The notes under the pieces are model-generated. The model saw only the letters and a program-made list of their open reading frames with translations, did no database searches and was not told the DNA's origin. The position numbers and the translations under genes are program-made. DNA of 64,000 bases. It comes from Methylophilus methylotrophus DSM 46235 = ATCC 53528 (lineage in GTDB: Bacteria; Pseudomonadota; Gammaproteobacteria; Burkholderiales; Methylophilaceae). Numbering within the stretch: position 1 is the stretch's first letter; each line of letters opens with the position of its first letter. The stretch lies in the NCBI RefSeq assembly GCF_000378225.1, contig NZ_KB905147.1, positions 87,696 to 151,695 of the forward strand, in the 5' to 3' direction. Below, in pieces: positions 16,707 to 26,320 of this stretch.

Positions 16707-18413
16707 TTGAAGCATCCATTCCTGCGCGCCTACGGGCTGTTCTTATTATTAGGCGGGCTGACACAAGCTTTACTCTGGTTATTCGGCGCCGCCTCTCTCG
16801 AAGGATTCAAGGATGCCATGCTGGTGACAAGCTTATGGTTAATTCCGCTGTGGTGGCAACCGCAACGCTTGCGTACATTGAGCGCTTTGATTGCACTGAT
16901 GCTGGGGGTATCCGCGCTGCCTGGTTTGGCTTACTTCCTGGTGTACCGTCAAGAGCTGACGCAGAGCCTGATGATGATTTTGTTTGAGTCCAACCAAAGT
17001 GAATCCAAGGAATACCTGCACAATTATTTTTCCTGGTGGATTTTATTAGCCCTGCTGTCCTTTATTACCATCACCATAGCTTACTGGCGCACGCTGCAAC
17101 CTGCCACGCTCTCTAAAACCAAGGCATCCGTCTACACATTTCTGGTACTGCTGGTCGCTTTTGCCTCACCGTTAAAACATATTGTTCACGGCCAGTGGTT
17201 TTACGCCTACAAAAGTTTTAACAAACACTTTAGCGGTGTTCCTCCGTTCCAACTGGCGTTGGGATACATGAATTATCAGCAGCAACTGGAGGAGGTGAAC
17301 CAGACTCTGCTGACCATGAACCGGATTCCGCCGCTATCGCAATTATCAGAGCAAGCCAAACCCGGGCCAACCACCGTGGTATTGGTGATAGGCGAATCCA
17401 CCTCGCGCTTGCATATGAGTTTGTATGGGTATGGCCGGGATACCAATCCCGAGTTGAGTAAAATCCGCCACGAGCTGACGGTATTCGACAATGTCTACTC
17501 ACCTCGTCCAAACACCATTGAAAGCTTGCAACAGGTGTTGACCTTTGCCGACCAACAGCATCCTGACGACTACAAGACCAAACCTTCACTGGTGGCCATG
17601 ATGAAACAGGCTGGTTACCACACCACCTGGATAACCAATCAGCAAACCCTGACCGGGCGTAACACCATGCTGACCACGTTCGCCAAACAGGCTGACAAGC
17701 AATACTTCCTGAATAACGAACGCCGACAAAACGCTTACAGCTTTGATGAAAAGGTATTGGACCCGTTTGCTGAAAGCCTCAACGACCCGCATCCGAAGAA
17801 GCTGATCATCGTGCATTTGTTAGGCACGCATATGAAGTACAGCTACCGTTATCCGGAAAAGTTTGATGTGTTTAAAACCGCTCAAGGGTTGTTAACAAAG
17901 GGGATGGATGAAGAAAAAATCGCATTGATTAACAGTTATGACAACGCCATCCGCTACAACGACTGGATCATGGCCCAGCTGATCTCAATGCTGAAAGCCA
18001 AACAACAGCACAGCTTGCTGGTGTACTTTTCTGACCATGGTGAAGATGTGTATGACACTGCCCCACACGACTTCCAGGGCCGTAATGAAGCTGCACCGAC
18101 GTTGCCTATGTACAGCATACCGCTCATCGTCTGGCATTCGGACAACTGGTTTAATGCCAGGACGATGTTAGCCAATGTGGATACACATGGGCAATACGAC
18201 AATGCCGATTTGATTTATACCCTGGCTGACCTGGTAGGGCTGTCATTTGATGGCTTCCGCCCGGATGAGAGCATCGTCAATGCGCAATTCTTGCCGGACA
18301 GCATCCTGGTGGGTGACCCTCATATCGGCAAATTGCAAACCTTGCCAGGCACAAAGCATTTTCCTGACAGTGAGGTCGCCACGTGGAACGCTGGCTTACC
18401 AACACGCGACTAG
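16707..18413 (+). CDS. Phosphoethanolamine transferase, CptA/OpgE-like
   Basis: A 568-residue inner-membrane enzyme with about five N-terminal helices and a periplasmic sulfatase-fold domain. VVLVIGES places metal ligand E230, and RPNTIES gives candidate nucleophile T270. YFSDHGED adds further metal ligands. The family moves phosphoethanolamine from phosphatidylethanolamine to lipopolysaccharide core or periplasmic glucan, releasing diacylglycerol. The motif ESTSRLHMSLYGYGRDT resembles CptA more than EptA. Translation starts at a TTG, with AAGGGAA six bases upstream; no ATG fits the first helix. It is the first gene of a sigma-54-controlled operon and overlaps the PAP2 gene. Confidence 0.86.
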   Translation: MKHPFLRAYGLFLLLGGLTQALLWLFGAASLEGFKDAMLVTSLWLIPLWWQPQRLRTLSALIALMLGVSALPGLAYFLVYRQELTQSLMMILFESNQSESKEYLHNYFSWWILLALLSFITITIAYWRTLQPATLSKTKASVYTFLVLLVAFASPLKHIVHGQWFYAYKSFNKHFSGVPPFQLALGYMNYQQQLEEVNQTLLTMNRIPPLSQLSEQAKPGPTTVVLVIGESTSRLHMSLYGYGRDTNPELSKIRHELTVFDNVYSPRPNTIESLQQVLTFADQQHPDDYKTKPSLVAMMKQAGYHTTWITNQQTLTGRNTMLTTFAKQADKQYFLNNERRQNAYSFDEKVLDPFAESLNDPHPKKLIIVHLLGTHMKYSYRYPEKFDVFKTAQGLLTKGMDEEKIALINSYDNAIRYNDWIMAQLISMLKAKQQHSLLVYFSDHGEDVYDTAPHDFQGRNEAAPTLPMYSIPLIVWHSDNWFNARTMLANVDTHGQYDNADLIYTLADLVGLSFDGFRPDESIVNAQFLPDSILVGDPHIGKLQTLPGTKHFPDSEVATWNAGLPTRD

Positions 18414-19129
18414 TCTGGCTATGGTTGTGGCTGGTGCTCAGTGCACTGGCGATCATCGTCCTCGCCAATGACACCACCCTGGATTTAACACTGGCGGATG
18501 CCATGTTCGATGTCCGCCGCGGCCAGTTTACCTACCGGCACGCATTCTTTTACGACACGGTCATGCACGGCTATGCCAAAAACCTGCTATCCACCTTCTG
18601 GCTAGCACTATTGGTGCTGGCTTGGCTACCCTGGCATTTACGACCCACCTGGCTCTCATGGGAGCAGCAATACCGGTTCCGCTGGGTCACTGCCCTGGCT
18701 GTGATGCATAGCGGCCTGGTGTCTTGGCTCAAGCATCAGATGCCGCACCCCTGTCCGTGGGATATTGACCGTTACGGCGGCACTTTACCCTGGTTTCCCG
18801 CTTTTTCAGCGCATGCTCCAGGGATGGCAGGACATTGTTTCCCGGCCGGGCACGCCAGCAGTGGCTTATGGCTTTCAGCGCTGTGCCTGTGCTGGTTACC
18901 GCAACACCCGCGCAAAGCACTCAAGGCAGCGTTTGCCGGGCTGGCGATCGGCTTTCTACTCGGCTGGTGCCAGCAACTACGTGGCGCCCACTTTCTCTCG
19001 CACACGCTGACCTCTCTGTGGCTGATGTGTGCCTTGCTGTTATGCGTCCTGTCATTTACCAGCACCGGCCTTGCCCATCATCCCTATCCAAAAACCATTT
19101 TTCACGATTCAAAGAAGCGCACCGCATGA
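18383..19129 (+). CDS. PAP2-family membrane phosphatase
   Basis: A 248-residue membrane protein with several helices and the three PAP2 motifs: LKHQMPHPCPWD in place of the usual KX6RP, FPAGHASSG, and RGAHFLSHTL. The variant first motif, with PCPWD, marks a PAP2 subgroup of lipid phosphatases or phosphotransferases. The GTG start at 18383 lies inside the end of the preceding gene (31-base overlap) after a GAGG ribosome site. Its stop overlaps the eptA start as ATGA. It may dephosphorylate lipid A, undecaprenyl-PP or phosphatidic acid; which one cannot be decided. Confidence 0.82.
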   Translation: MERWLTNTRLVWLWLWLVLSALAIIVLANDTTLDLTLADAMFDVRRGQFTYRHAFFYDTVMHGYAKNLLSTFWLALLVLAWLPWHLRPTWLSWEQQYRFRWVTALAVMHSGLVSWLKHQMPHPCPWDIDRYGGTLPWFPAFSAHAPGMAGHCFPAGHASSGLWLSALCLCWLPQHPRKALKAAFAGLAIGFLLGWCQQLRGAHFLSHTLTSLWLMCALLLCVLSFTSTGLAHHPYPKTIFHDSKKRTA

Positions 19130-20940
19130 AAAAACTTTCCCTATCCGTGATCTTCAGCCACCTTTTCACACCACAGATACTGTTGATCTGGGGCGTGACG
19201 CTGTGGTTGATGCTATTCGACAATGCTGCCCTGGTTTCGCATCTGACCCAGCTCTACCCGCCACTCGCAGGGCAAAGCGGATTGCTGATCAGCCTGCTGC
19301 TCTTTTTCACGCTGGTGACGGCACTCTGGCTACTGTTGATCAGCCATGGACGAAATGCGCGCTGGCTACTGGCATTGGTCTTATTCAGCAGCGCGTTTGC
19401 TGGCTTCTATATGCAGGAGTTTGGCATCATTATTGATACAGTGATGCTCGATAACCTTTTTCAGACCGACAGCAAGGAAGCATTTGGCCTGTTGTCATGG
19501 CAGATGATCGTTTTTGTCACAGTGTTCGGTGTGTTGCCTGCGTTATGGCTGTTGTTTAAAGCGCCAGACGGCTGGTTTAAGCGCGACAGCCTGCGCATCC
19601 GTGCTGCGCATTTGGGACTATTGCTTGTGCTGATGGTCACTTGCGTATGGCCCTACTCTGCCGGCTATGCCAGTTTTATCCGTGAACATAAACTGGCACG
19701 CATGTATGCCAACCCAAGCTTTATGCATTACTCACTCATTAAGTGGACTAACCAGCATCTCAGTATTCCCGAAAGCCAGGCGCTGGAACAGGTCGCCACT
19801 GACACGCAAAGGGTAGGGGGTAACAGCAAACACGAACTGGTGATCATGGTGGTTGGTGAAACGGCACGCTACGACCGCTTTTCGCTGAACGGTTACCATA
19901 AACTGACTAACCCGCGCTTGCAGCAGGAAGATGTGGTCAGCTTTAAACAAGTGACTTCCTGCGGCACATCTACCGGCGTATCGGTGCCTTGCATGTTCTC
20001 GATGCTAGGCAGGCAGCAATATTCGGCGAAAAAAGCCAAACACATGGAAAATGCGCTGGATGTCTTGAAAGAGCATCATGTGAGCGTGTTGTGGCGCGAC
20101 AACAATTCCGACTCCAAAGGCGTGGCCACGCGTATGGCTTACCAGGATTTTCAATCGCCTACTCAGAATACTGTCTGTGATACCGAATGCAGGGATGTAG
20201 GCATGCTAAATGGCCTGGACCAGTACATTCAGGCGCACCACGGGCAAGACATCATGATCGTATTGCACCAGATGGGCAACCATGGGCCAGAATATTACCG
20301 TCGTTACCCCAAGGCATTTGAAAAATTCACCCCGGTGTGCCGCAACAGCGACTTATCCAAATGCAGCCAGCAGGAAATCGATAACGCTTACGACAACGCC
20401 ATTTTATATACCGATTACTTCCTGAGTGAAGTCATTCAACTACTGAAAAAATACGATAACAGTCATGAAACCGCCATGTTGTATGTGTCTGATCATGGCG
20501 AATCGCTCGGGGAACACGGTCTTTACCTGCATGCGGCGCCTTATATGATCGCACCTAAGGAGCAGACGCATGTCCCGGCTATTTTGTGGCTGGGCAAACA
20601 GTTTGACTATTCGATTGACCAGGTCAAGCCCTACGAGAATTACCCGCTGAGTCATGATGACGTGTTCTGCACACTATTGACGGCGTATGAGCTCAAATCC
20701 AGCACTTGCAACTCGCATTACAACTGGCTGGTGGCAAACCCGGAAGTGCGTGCTGAACTCAAGCTGCCGCCGCTACCATTCAAGCCAGAGCGACCACTGT
20801 CACCGGCTGATATCGTTAGCCATGTCCGGCCAGGCCAGAATCTACACACAGAACGAGATCAACCACCAGCGATGGATCCGGCAGGCAGAATAGAGGCGAT
20901 AAAAAATGCCGCATTAAGGCGTAGCAGCGCTGCAACGTAA
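19126..20940 (+). CDS. eptA: Phosphoethanolamine-lipid A transferase, EptA/MCR-like
   Basis: A 604-residue member of the family that adds phosphoethanolamine to lipid A and lowers its negative charge, which commonly gives polymyxin resistance. Five N-terminal helices (about 15-185) precede a periplasmic catalytic domain. VVGETAR gives metal ligand E245, and SCGTSTGVSVPCMFS gives nucleophile T283. YVSDHGESLGEHG follows. Paired cysteines (CDTEC, CRNSDLSKC) form the usual disulfides. The start is the ATG overlapping the PAP2 stop. The C-terminal 60 residues are long for the family. The 3' end overlaps the convergent PstS-like gene by 27 bases. Confidence 0.9.
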   Translation: MKKLSLSVIFSHLFTPQILLIWGVTLWLMLFDNAALVSHLTQLYPPLAGQSGLLISLLLFFTLVTALWLLLISHGRNARWLLALVLFSSAFAGFYMQEFGIIIDTVMLDNLFQTDSKEAFGLLSWQMIVFVTVFGVLPALWLLFKAPDGWFKRDSLRIRAAHLGLLLVLMVTCVWPYSAGYASFIREHKLARMYANPSFMHYSLIKWTNQHLSIPESQALEQVATDTQRVGGNSKHELVIMVVGETARYDRFSLNGYHKLTNPRLQQEDVVSFKQVTSCGTSTGVSVPCMFSMLGRQQYSAKKAKHMENALDVLKEHHVSVLWRDNNSDSKGVATRMAYQDFQSPTQNTVCDTECRDVGMLNGLDQYIQAHHGQDIMIVLHQMGNHGPEYYRRYPKAFEKFTPVCRNSDLSKCSQQEIDNAYDNAILYTDYFLSEVIQLLKKYDNSHETAMLYVSDHGESLGEHGLYLHAAPYMIAPKEQTHVPAILWLGKQFDYSIDQVKPYENYPLSHDDVFCTLLTAYELKSSTCNSHYNWLVANPEVRAELKLPPLPFKPERPLSPADIVSHVRPGQNLHTERDQPPAMDPAGRIEAIKNAALRRSSAAT

Positions 20941-21402
20941 ACTAGGCGGCTCACCCAAAATTTTATTGGCGGTGATCCATATCACCGGTTTCACCCGCTC
21001 ATCAACCTTGCACGCGTCAATATAACCAATTGCGCTCTCGGTGTAAGCAACATAGCGAATCATCGCCTCTTGTGATTCCACGGTATACGGCGGCTGGATG
21101 CCATGGAAATACTGCTCATTCCAGTAACCGACTTGCGACCTGGGATTACTATGCAATACCTGTTGTGAGAAGCGCAGGCGCAGGGGGTGATCGCTGGACA
21201 AGTTGGCCGGATGTAATGGCTTACCCTGGTTGTCATACAGCTTCTTGCGCCAGTAAACGGATGCCAGATCACTGGTGGCCACCGAAACCGTGTAGGCAGG
21301 CTGCGCTGATACAATCACGGCAATCACCGGCTCCTCCGCGCTGGCCATGCAAGAGCAGAGGAACAGTATCCAGGCTAAGGATGATATCAACAGCTTACGC
21401 AT
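20914..21402 (-). CDS. Small PstS-like periplasmic protein
   Basis: A 162-residue exported protein with signal peptide MRKLLISSLAWILFLCSCMASA. The rest resembles a shortened phosphate-binding (PstS-like) domain: DLASVYWRKKLYDNQG, SDHPLRLRFSQQVL, IRYVAYTESAIGYID. No transport genes are nearby, so it more likely binds a ligand for sensing than for uptake. Its ATG overlaps the stop of the barrel-protein gene (TAATG). Proteins of this kind often sit beside a beta-barrel protein and a sensor kinase, as here. The ligand is unknown. Confidence 0.7.
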   Translation of the reverse strand: MRKLLISSLAWILFLCSCMASAEEPVIAVIVSAQPAYTVSVATSDLASVYWRKKLYDNQGKPLHPANLSSDHPLRLRFSQQVLHSNPRSQVGYWNEQYFHGIQPPYTVESQEAMIRYVAYTESAIGYIDACKVDERVKPVIWITANKILGEPPSLRCSAATP

Positions 21403-22424
21403 TAAAACATCACCGCAAAAGAGGTGGCAAAACCACGCGGCACATCTTCATACTCGCCGCTACCGCCCACCATTTCAAACTTGAGCAACTGGTTAGGCTT
21501 GAGTCGCTTGGTCAAGCCTATCATCCAGCGCTCAGCATTGGGACGATCCGGCATATGCAGGTTTTCCAGGCGATTAATCAGGTACCACTCGTCCTTGAGC
21601 AAATAGGCACTCTGCAAATAACCGCCGCTACCAGCATCCTTGCCCTGGGCTGTATTTCGGCTATACATCTCGCCTGTAATTTCCCAGCGATCAAACTCAA
21701 GCAAAAAGTCGAGGCCAATCAAGCGATAACTGGGAGAGCCAGTGAAGCGCTCCTGAAAAGAAGAAACATTGAGGCCTATCGTATTCAGGCCTGCATTTTC
21801 ACTGGTGAAATTGAACAGATTATTGATGGCCAGCCGCCCGCCATTCACATCCCTATAGGTGGTCTCATCGCGCTCCTTGCGGTCACTTTTCACGCCTTCG
21901 GCATACAGCTGGTATTCCAGAGAACGAGACTCAAACGGGATATTGCCGAACACCATCAAGCCGTTCAACGCATAGGGAAACAGTTCTGTCGTCGCCAGTG
22001 GCCGACTGGTGGTCCATACCAAAGGAGGGGCATGCAGCTGGTTCCAGCGTCCGATTGGCGTCAGAAAGCGGCCAGCACGTACATTGGTTTTAGCGTTCAA
22101 GTTGTAATCAAAATAGAAACGCTCAAAGTGAATATAGCTTTCTTTGCTGTGCAAGCCCTGGTGACGGTTGTAACTCAGTGGGTTTTCCAGTTCAAGCTCA
22201 CTGAAAAACTTGAGTCGCGTGCCCTGATCCCAGGTCACGATCATGCTCAACTCATTCCATTTCAGCTGCGTTGTTTCAGTCCTGGGAATACGCAGATCGA
22301 TACTGGAATATCCACCGACTCGAAACCCTTGCCAGAAAGATGCGTCCTCTTCTGCCATCAGCGACTTGCACAGCAGACACAGGCTGATTACACTGAGTAC
22401 ACAACGCAGTAAAATGTTAGCCAT
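21402..22424 (-). CDS. Outer-membrane beta-barrel (porin-like) protein
   Basis: A 340-residue exported protein with a signal peptide ending in LMAEE. Alternating strand patterns such as TRLKFFSELELENP, AKTNVRAGRFLTPIGRWN and LLKFEMVGG, and a final aromatic residue in TSFAVMF, are typical of an outer-membrane barrel. GRFLTPIGRWN resembles phosphate-porin-like and DUF-type barrels seen next to PstS-like proteins. It forms a two-gene operon with the PstS-like gene and diverges from the sensor kinase over only 60 bases. A role as entry pore or sensor part is inference. Confidence 0.75.
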   Translation of the reverse strand: MANILLRCVLSVISLCLLCKSLMAEEDASFWQGFRVGGYSSIDLRIPRTETTQLKWNELSMIVTWDQGTRLKFFSELELENPLSYNRHQGLHSKESYIHFERFYFDYNLNAKTNVRAGRFLTPIGRWNQLHAPPLVWTTSRPLATTELFPYALNGLMVFGNIPFESRSLEYQLYAEGVKSDRKERDETTYRDVNGGRLAINNLFNFTSENAGLNTIGLNVSSFQERFTGSPSYRLIGLDFLLEFDRWEITGEMYSRNTAQGKDAGSGGYLQSAYLLKDEWYLINRLENLHMPDRPNAERWMIGLTKRLKPNQLLKFEMVGGSGEYEDVPRGFATSFAVMF

Positions 22425-22484
22425 ACATACTTTCCGGTTAAATAAGAAACTTACATAAGTAAAGCCTGCATTTTCTCATATTCC

Positions 22485-24146
22485 ATGCCCCAACACGCAC
22501 CTTTATCCATACGGAAAATGCTACTGATTGCATTTTTACTGTCAGGACTGTTACCCGCATTGCTGGTCAGTGTGTTGAGTTTCTACCAGGCACGGATTGC
22601 CTTGCGAACAGAAATCAAGCATGACCTGCAAACCACCGGAAAAGCGGTGGCAGAGCACATAGATCGCATATTGTACGAACGTGTGCAAAACGTGAGAAGC
22701 TGGAGTCAACTGGCCATCATGCAGGATATGTTGATTGGCGATATCGACAAGCGCCTGTCTGTTTTCCTCCATGAAACCCGTAATAGTTATGCCGCTCAAT
22801 ATATTGCTATCGATGTCATCGATCTACAGTCGGTGATTGTGGCTTCCAGCAACCCTCCGCGTATCAGTCAGCGCCTGACCAGCCCTACGGTCTGGTTTTC
22901 GTTTACTGATAACGGGCAGCCGATAACGGTGTACCACCTGCAAAATGATCAACTCATGATCTCCGCTCCCATCATCTCCAGCATTACCTTGCAACCCATA
23001 GGCCACCTGGTAGCGACCTTTAATTGGTCCGTGATTCGAGACTTGCTCAACCACGCTTCGCAACATGCCACCGAACTGGCACTGGTAGATGAAAATAAAC
23101 GTTTGCTGGCACAGTCAAATAATTGGTCTGAATCCCGACCCAGCCTGCATACCCATGTGCCGCTTGAAAATGCATTTCTGGTGCATGACTGGGAGGTAAA
23201 GCTGAACAAGGAACATGATGTCGCCGTTGCGCCCGTGCATCGCTTAGGGATCATTTTCCTGAGCCTGCTGGTACTGATGCTGATACTTTCTATGGTGTTG
23301 GTCAGGCCGATTGCCAAGCGCATTACCCAGCCGCTGGAAGCACTGACTCAGTTCGTCAAGAAACTGAGGCAGCCTGATGTAGTGCCGCCGCCGCTTAGTG
23401 GCCCCTCTGAAGTGCAATCCCTGCACCAGGCCTTTACTCAAATGGCAGCAGAGCTGGAAGCTTCAGAGCAGCAATTGACGCGGGCAGCCAAACTGGCCGT
23501 GGTCGGTGAAATGGCTGCGGCCATGAGCCATGAGGTACGCACACCGTTAGGCATCATGCGTTCGTCCGCGGATGTATTGAAGCGTGAGCCCGCGCTGAGT
23601 GAAGATGGCCGCGAAGTGCTGGGATTCATTATTTCCGAGACCGAGCGCCTGAACAAACTGGTCACGACATTGATTGATTCGGCCAGGCCGCGGCCACCAA
23701 GCAAAACACCTCTCGAGCTGCAATCACACTTGCAACATGTATGCGATATGCTGCAAAAGCAGGCACAGGATAAACACATACAGCTGTCATTGGACGCGCC
23801 GGCCCCCGTCACTATCGCCGTAGATCAGGACCAGATGACACAGGTAATGGTCAACCTGGTGATCAATGCCATCCAGATACTACCCGAGTATGGCCAGGTG
23901 GTCATTTCCCTGACGCGAGATGCGCATTATGCCTATCTGTCTGTGGCAGATAATGGCCCCGGTGTGCCGCCCGCACAGCAGGGGCATTTATTTGAAGCCT
24001 TTTTCACCCAACGCGCAGGCGGTGTCGGGCTGGGGTTGGCGGTGGTCAAACAAATCGTCGAAGCCCATGGTGGTACAATCTCTTATAGTAGTAGCCCATG
24101 GCAAGGCGCCCAATTCAACCTTGCCTTTCCATTTGAGAGTGCCTAG
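22485..24146 (+). CDS. Sensor histidine kinase with periplasmic sensor domain (NtrB/DctB-like architecture)
   Basis: A 553-residue membrane kinase. Helix 1 is at about 12-34. A periplasmic domain of roughly 200 residues (dCache-like by size and by WSQLAIMQDMLIG) is followed by helix 2 and a HAMP segment. The H-box VGEMAAAMSHEVRTPLGIM is near residue 350. N-box MVNLVINAIQ and G-boxes DNGPGVPP and GVGLGLAVVKQIV complete it. It is followed after 17 bases by an NtrC-type regulator, its evident partner. No clear ribosome site precedes the ATG; an alternative ATG is at 22518. It probably senses a periplasmic or membrane signal linked to the surrounding operons. Confidence 0.9.
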   Translation: MPQHAPLSIRKMLLIAFLLSGLLPALLVSVLSFYQARIALRTEIKHDLQTTGKAVAEHIDRILYERVQNVRSWSQLAIMQDMLIGDIDKRLSVFLHETRNSYAAQYIAIDVIDLQSVIVASSNPPRISQRLTSPTVWFSFTDNGQPITVYHLQNDQLMISAPIISSITLQPIGHLVATFNWSVIRDLLNHASQHATELALVDENKRLLAQSNNWSESRPSLHTHVPLENAFLVHDWEVKLNKEHDVAVAPVHRLGIIFLSLLVLMLILSMVLVRPIAKRITQPLEALTQFVKKLRQPDVVPPPLSGPSEVQSLHQAFTQMAAELEASEQQLTRAAKLAVVGEMAAAMSHEVRTPLGIMRSSADVLKREPALSEDGREVLGFIISETERLNKLVTTLIDSARPRPPSKTPLELQSHLQHVCDMLQKQAQDKHIQLSLDAPAPVTIAVDQDQMTQVMVNLVINAIQILPEYGQVVISLTRDAHYAYLSVADNGPGVPPAQQGHLFEAFFTQRAGGVGLGLAVVKQIVEAHGGTISYSSSPWQGAQFNLAFPFESA

Positions 24147-24163
24147 CATCCGAGCCTAATACC

Positions 24164-25519
24164 ATGTCAGCCCCCATTACTATCCTTGCCGTTGATGATG
24201 AGCCCAATATGCGGCGACTGCTGGAAATCAGCTTGCGCCAGGCGGGTTACCGCGCCCTGTCAGCCAGCCATGGTCGTGAAGCGCTGGAGATGATCCAGCA
24301 GCAGCAAATAGACCTGGTCGTCAGTGACTTGCACATGCCGGGCATGAACGGTCTGCAATTGCTGGAAACCCTGCGCAAGGAATATGAACACCTGCCGTTC
24401 ATCATGGTCACGGCGCAAGGGGAGATCAAAACGGCAGTAGAGGCCATGAAACTGGGGGCCAGCGATTATATTTTGCGCCCGTTTGAACTGGAAACGCTGG
24501 AGGTGGCGATTGATAAAGCCCTTACCCTCAAACGTATCACCCAGGAAAACACTTTTTTCAAGGAAACCCAGCAACCCGATGTCACCAGCCTGGTGGGCAA
24601 TAGCCCGCCTATGCAATCATTAAAACAGATGATTCAGCAAGTAGCGCCTGAGCGGGCTACCGTATTCATTGTCGGTGAAACCGGAACAGGTAAAGAGCTG
24701 GTTGCCAAAGCACTGCATGAGGCTTCCACACGCAAGTCAGCATTGTTTGTCGCCGTCAACTGCGCGGCGATTCCGGCGGACATTCTGGAGTCCGAACTGT
24801 TCGGTCATGAAAAGGGGGCTTTTACCGGTGCCGTCAAAGAGCGTGTTGGGAAATTCGAACTCGCTAATGGCGGCACATTGTTCCTGGACGAAATCACTGA
24901 AATGCCCATTCAGTTGCAATCCAAATTGCTGCGCGTGTTACAGGAAAATGTCGTTGAAAAACTGGGTGGCAACCGGCAGATTACGCTGGATGTACGTGTG
25001 GTGGCCGCGACCAACCGTGACCCCATGCAAGCGGTCAAGGAAGGCAAGTTACGTGAAGACCTCTACTACCGTCTCAATGTCATACAGCTTCAGGTGCCGC
25101 CACTGCGTGAGCGCGGGCAGGACGTGAGCTTGCTGGCCGACTATTTTCTTGTGAAGCGTCAAACCAAACTCAGTGAGAGTGCGCGTGTATGCCTGCAAGA
25201 ATATCGCTGGCCAGGGAATGTGCGGGAACTGGAGAATATTCTGGAACGGGCTGCCATCCTGGCTGGCAATCAAGCCATACAGCCACAACATTTGCCCGCA
25301 GATATTTCTCAGCAAATTGCGACCCCTGGCCCAGACAAGAGCAGTGACGACACTGGTAGTCATGACTTATCTATCCCGCGTGCCACAGAAGCGATTGAGC
25401 GCCGCCTGATTCTAAAGGCACTGGACGCCTGCCAGGGTAATAAAACCAAGGCGGCCAAGCTGCTGGAAATCAGCGAGCGCTCACTGTGGAACAAATTAAA
25501 CCAGTACGATTTACGCTAG
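24164..25519 (+). CDS. NtrC-family sigma-54-dependent response regulator
   Basis: A 451-residue activator. The receiver domain has D10, D11 and phosphorylation site D55 ([10 protein letters not shown]). The AAA+ domain has Walker A GETGTGKE, the sigma-54-contacting loop EKGAFTGA, and FLDEI. The Fis-type helix-turn-helix [20 protein letters not shown] ends the protein. All parts needed for opening sigma-54 promoters are present. It is paired with the kinase immediately upstream. Two perfect sigma-54 promoters and a pair of palindromes lie 8 kb away at 16422-16667, so control of both divergent operons is likely but not proven. Confidence 0.93.
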   Translation: MSAPITILAVDDEPNMRRLLEISLRQAGYRALSASHGREALEMIQQQQIDLVVSDLHMPGMNGLQLLETLRKEYEHLPFIMVTAQGEIKTAVEAMKLGASDYILRPFELETLEVAIDKALTLKRITQENTFFKETQQPDVTSLVGNSPPMQSLKQMIQQVAPERATVFIVGETGTGKELVAKALHEASTRKSALFVAVNCAAIPADILESELFGHEKGAFTGAVKERVGKFELANGGTLFLDEITEMPIQLQSKLLRVLQENVVEKLGGNRQITLDVRVVAATNRDPMQAVKEGKLREDLYYRLNVIQLQVPPLRERGQDVSLLADYFLVKRQTKLSESARVCLQEYRWPGNVRELENILERAAILAGNQAIQPQHLPADISQQIATPGPDKSSDDTGSHDLSIPRATEAIERRLILKALDACQGNKTKAAKLLEISERSLWNKLNQYDLR

Positions 25520-25534
25520 GCCCAACCAACCCTA

Positions 25535-26305
25535 TCATGCCGCCCACAAATAAGCATCCATGGCCAGGATGCCGTAGGTGCTTTCTGGGGTAAACCGCAC
25601 GACCGTCCCCTTGCCGCTACCTGCAGCCACAAATAAGGGCATCAAATGATCTTCGGTTGGGTGCGCCTGCCTCCCCTGTGGGCACTCCATGCGGTAGTTG
25701 AGCAGGCTTTGCCATTGTTGCGCTTGAATGCGCGCTGCTATCCAGTCCGCAAATGCGGTGACATACGATAATGGTTCCGCATCGCGGTCGCCGGTAAAAA
25801 AGTCTGCCAAATTATGCGTGATCGCCCCAGACGCCAGTATCAACACGTTTTGCGCATGTAACGTTTGCAGGGCCTGTCCCAGGGCAAACTGCTGGGCGGG
25901 CGTATTGCGGCTCTGGATCGACAGTTGCGTGACCGGGATATCCGCCTCTGGATACATTAGCATCAGTGGCACCCATGCCCCATGATCCAGCCCGCGCTGC
26001 GGATGTATTTGCACACGGATTTCATGCGACTGCAATAATGCAGCCACCTGCTGCGCCAGCTGCGGCGCGCCGGGGGCTGGATATTGTTGCGCATACAAGG
26101 CCGGAGGAAATCCGGCAAAATCATGGATGGTTTCCGGCTGGCTGGCCAAACTCACAGTCGGCACCCGCGTATCCCAATGCGCTGACACCACCAGGATAGC
26201 ATCGGGCTGCGGAAAGCTGGCAGCGATGTCCGCCAGCACACGCCCGGTATTCCCGGGCTCCAGAGCCAGCGTAGGGGCGCCATGCGAGACAAACAGGGTC
26301 GTCAT
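25535..26305 (-). CDS. DODA-type extradiol aromatic dioxygenase (YgiD-like)
   Basis: A 256-residue class III extradiol dioxygenase of the 4,5-DOPA type. Conserved histidines appear in VSHGAP, SAHWD, LDHGAWVPL, AITHNL and HPTEDHLMP. The first and later ones bind the metal and the others assist catalysis. It may open catechol rings; many bacterial members have no known substrate. I chose the ATG at 26305 (MTTLFVSHG); a TTG at 26320 adjoining the DoxX stop would add five residues. It is the second gene of a DoxX-dioxygenase operon that diverges from a LysR regulator. Confidence 0.9.
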   Translation of the reverse strand: MTTLFVSHGAPTLALEPGNTGRVLADIAASFPQPDAILVVSAHWDTRVPTVSLASQPETIHDFAGFPPALYAQQYPAPGAPQLAQQVAALLQSHEIRVQIHPQRGLDHGAWVPLMLMYPEADIPVTQLSIQSRNTPAQQFALGQALQTLHAQNVLILASGAITHNLADFFTGDRDAEPLSYVTAFADWIAARIQAQQWQSLLNYRMECPQGRQAHPTEDHLMPLFVAAGSGKGTVVRFTPESTYGILAMDAYLWAA

Positions 26306-26320
26306 TCCCGGCAAATCCAA

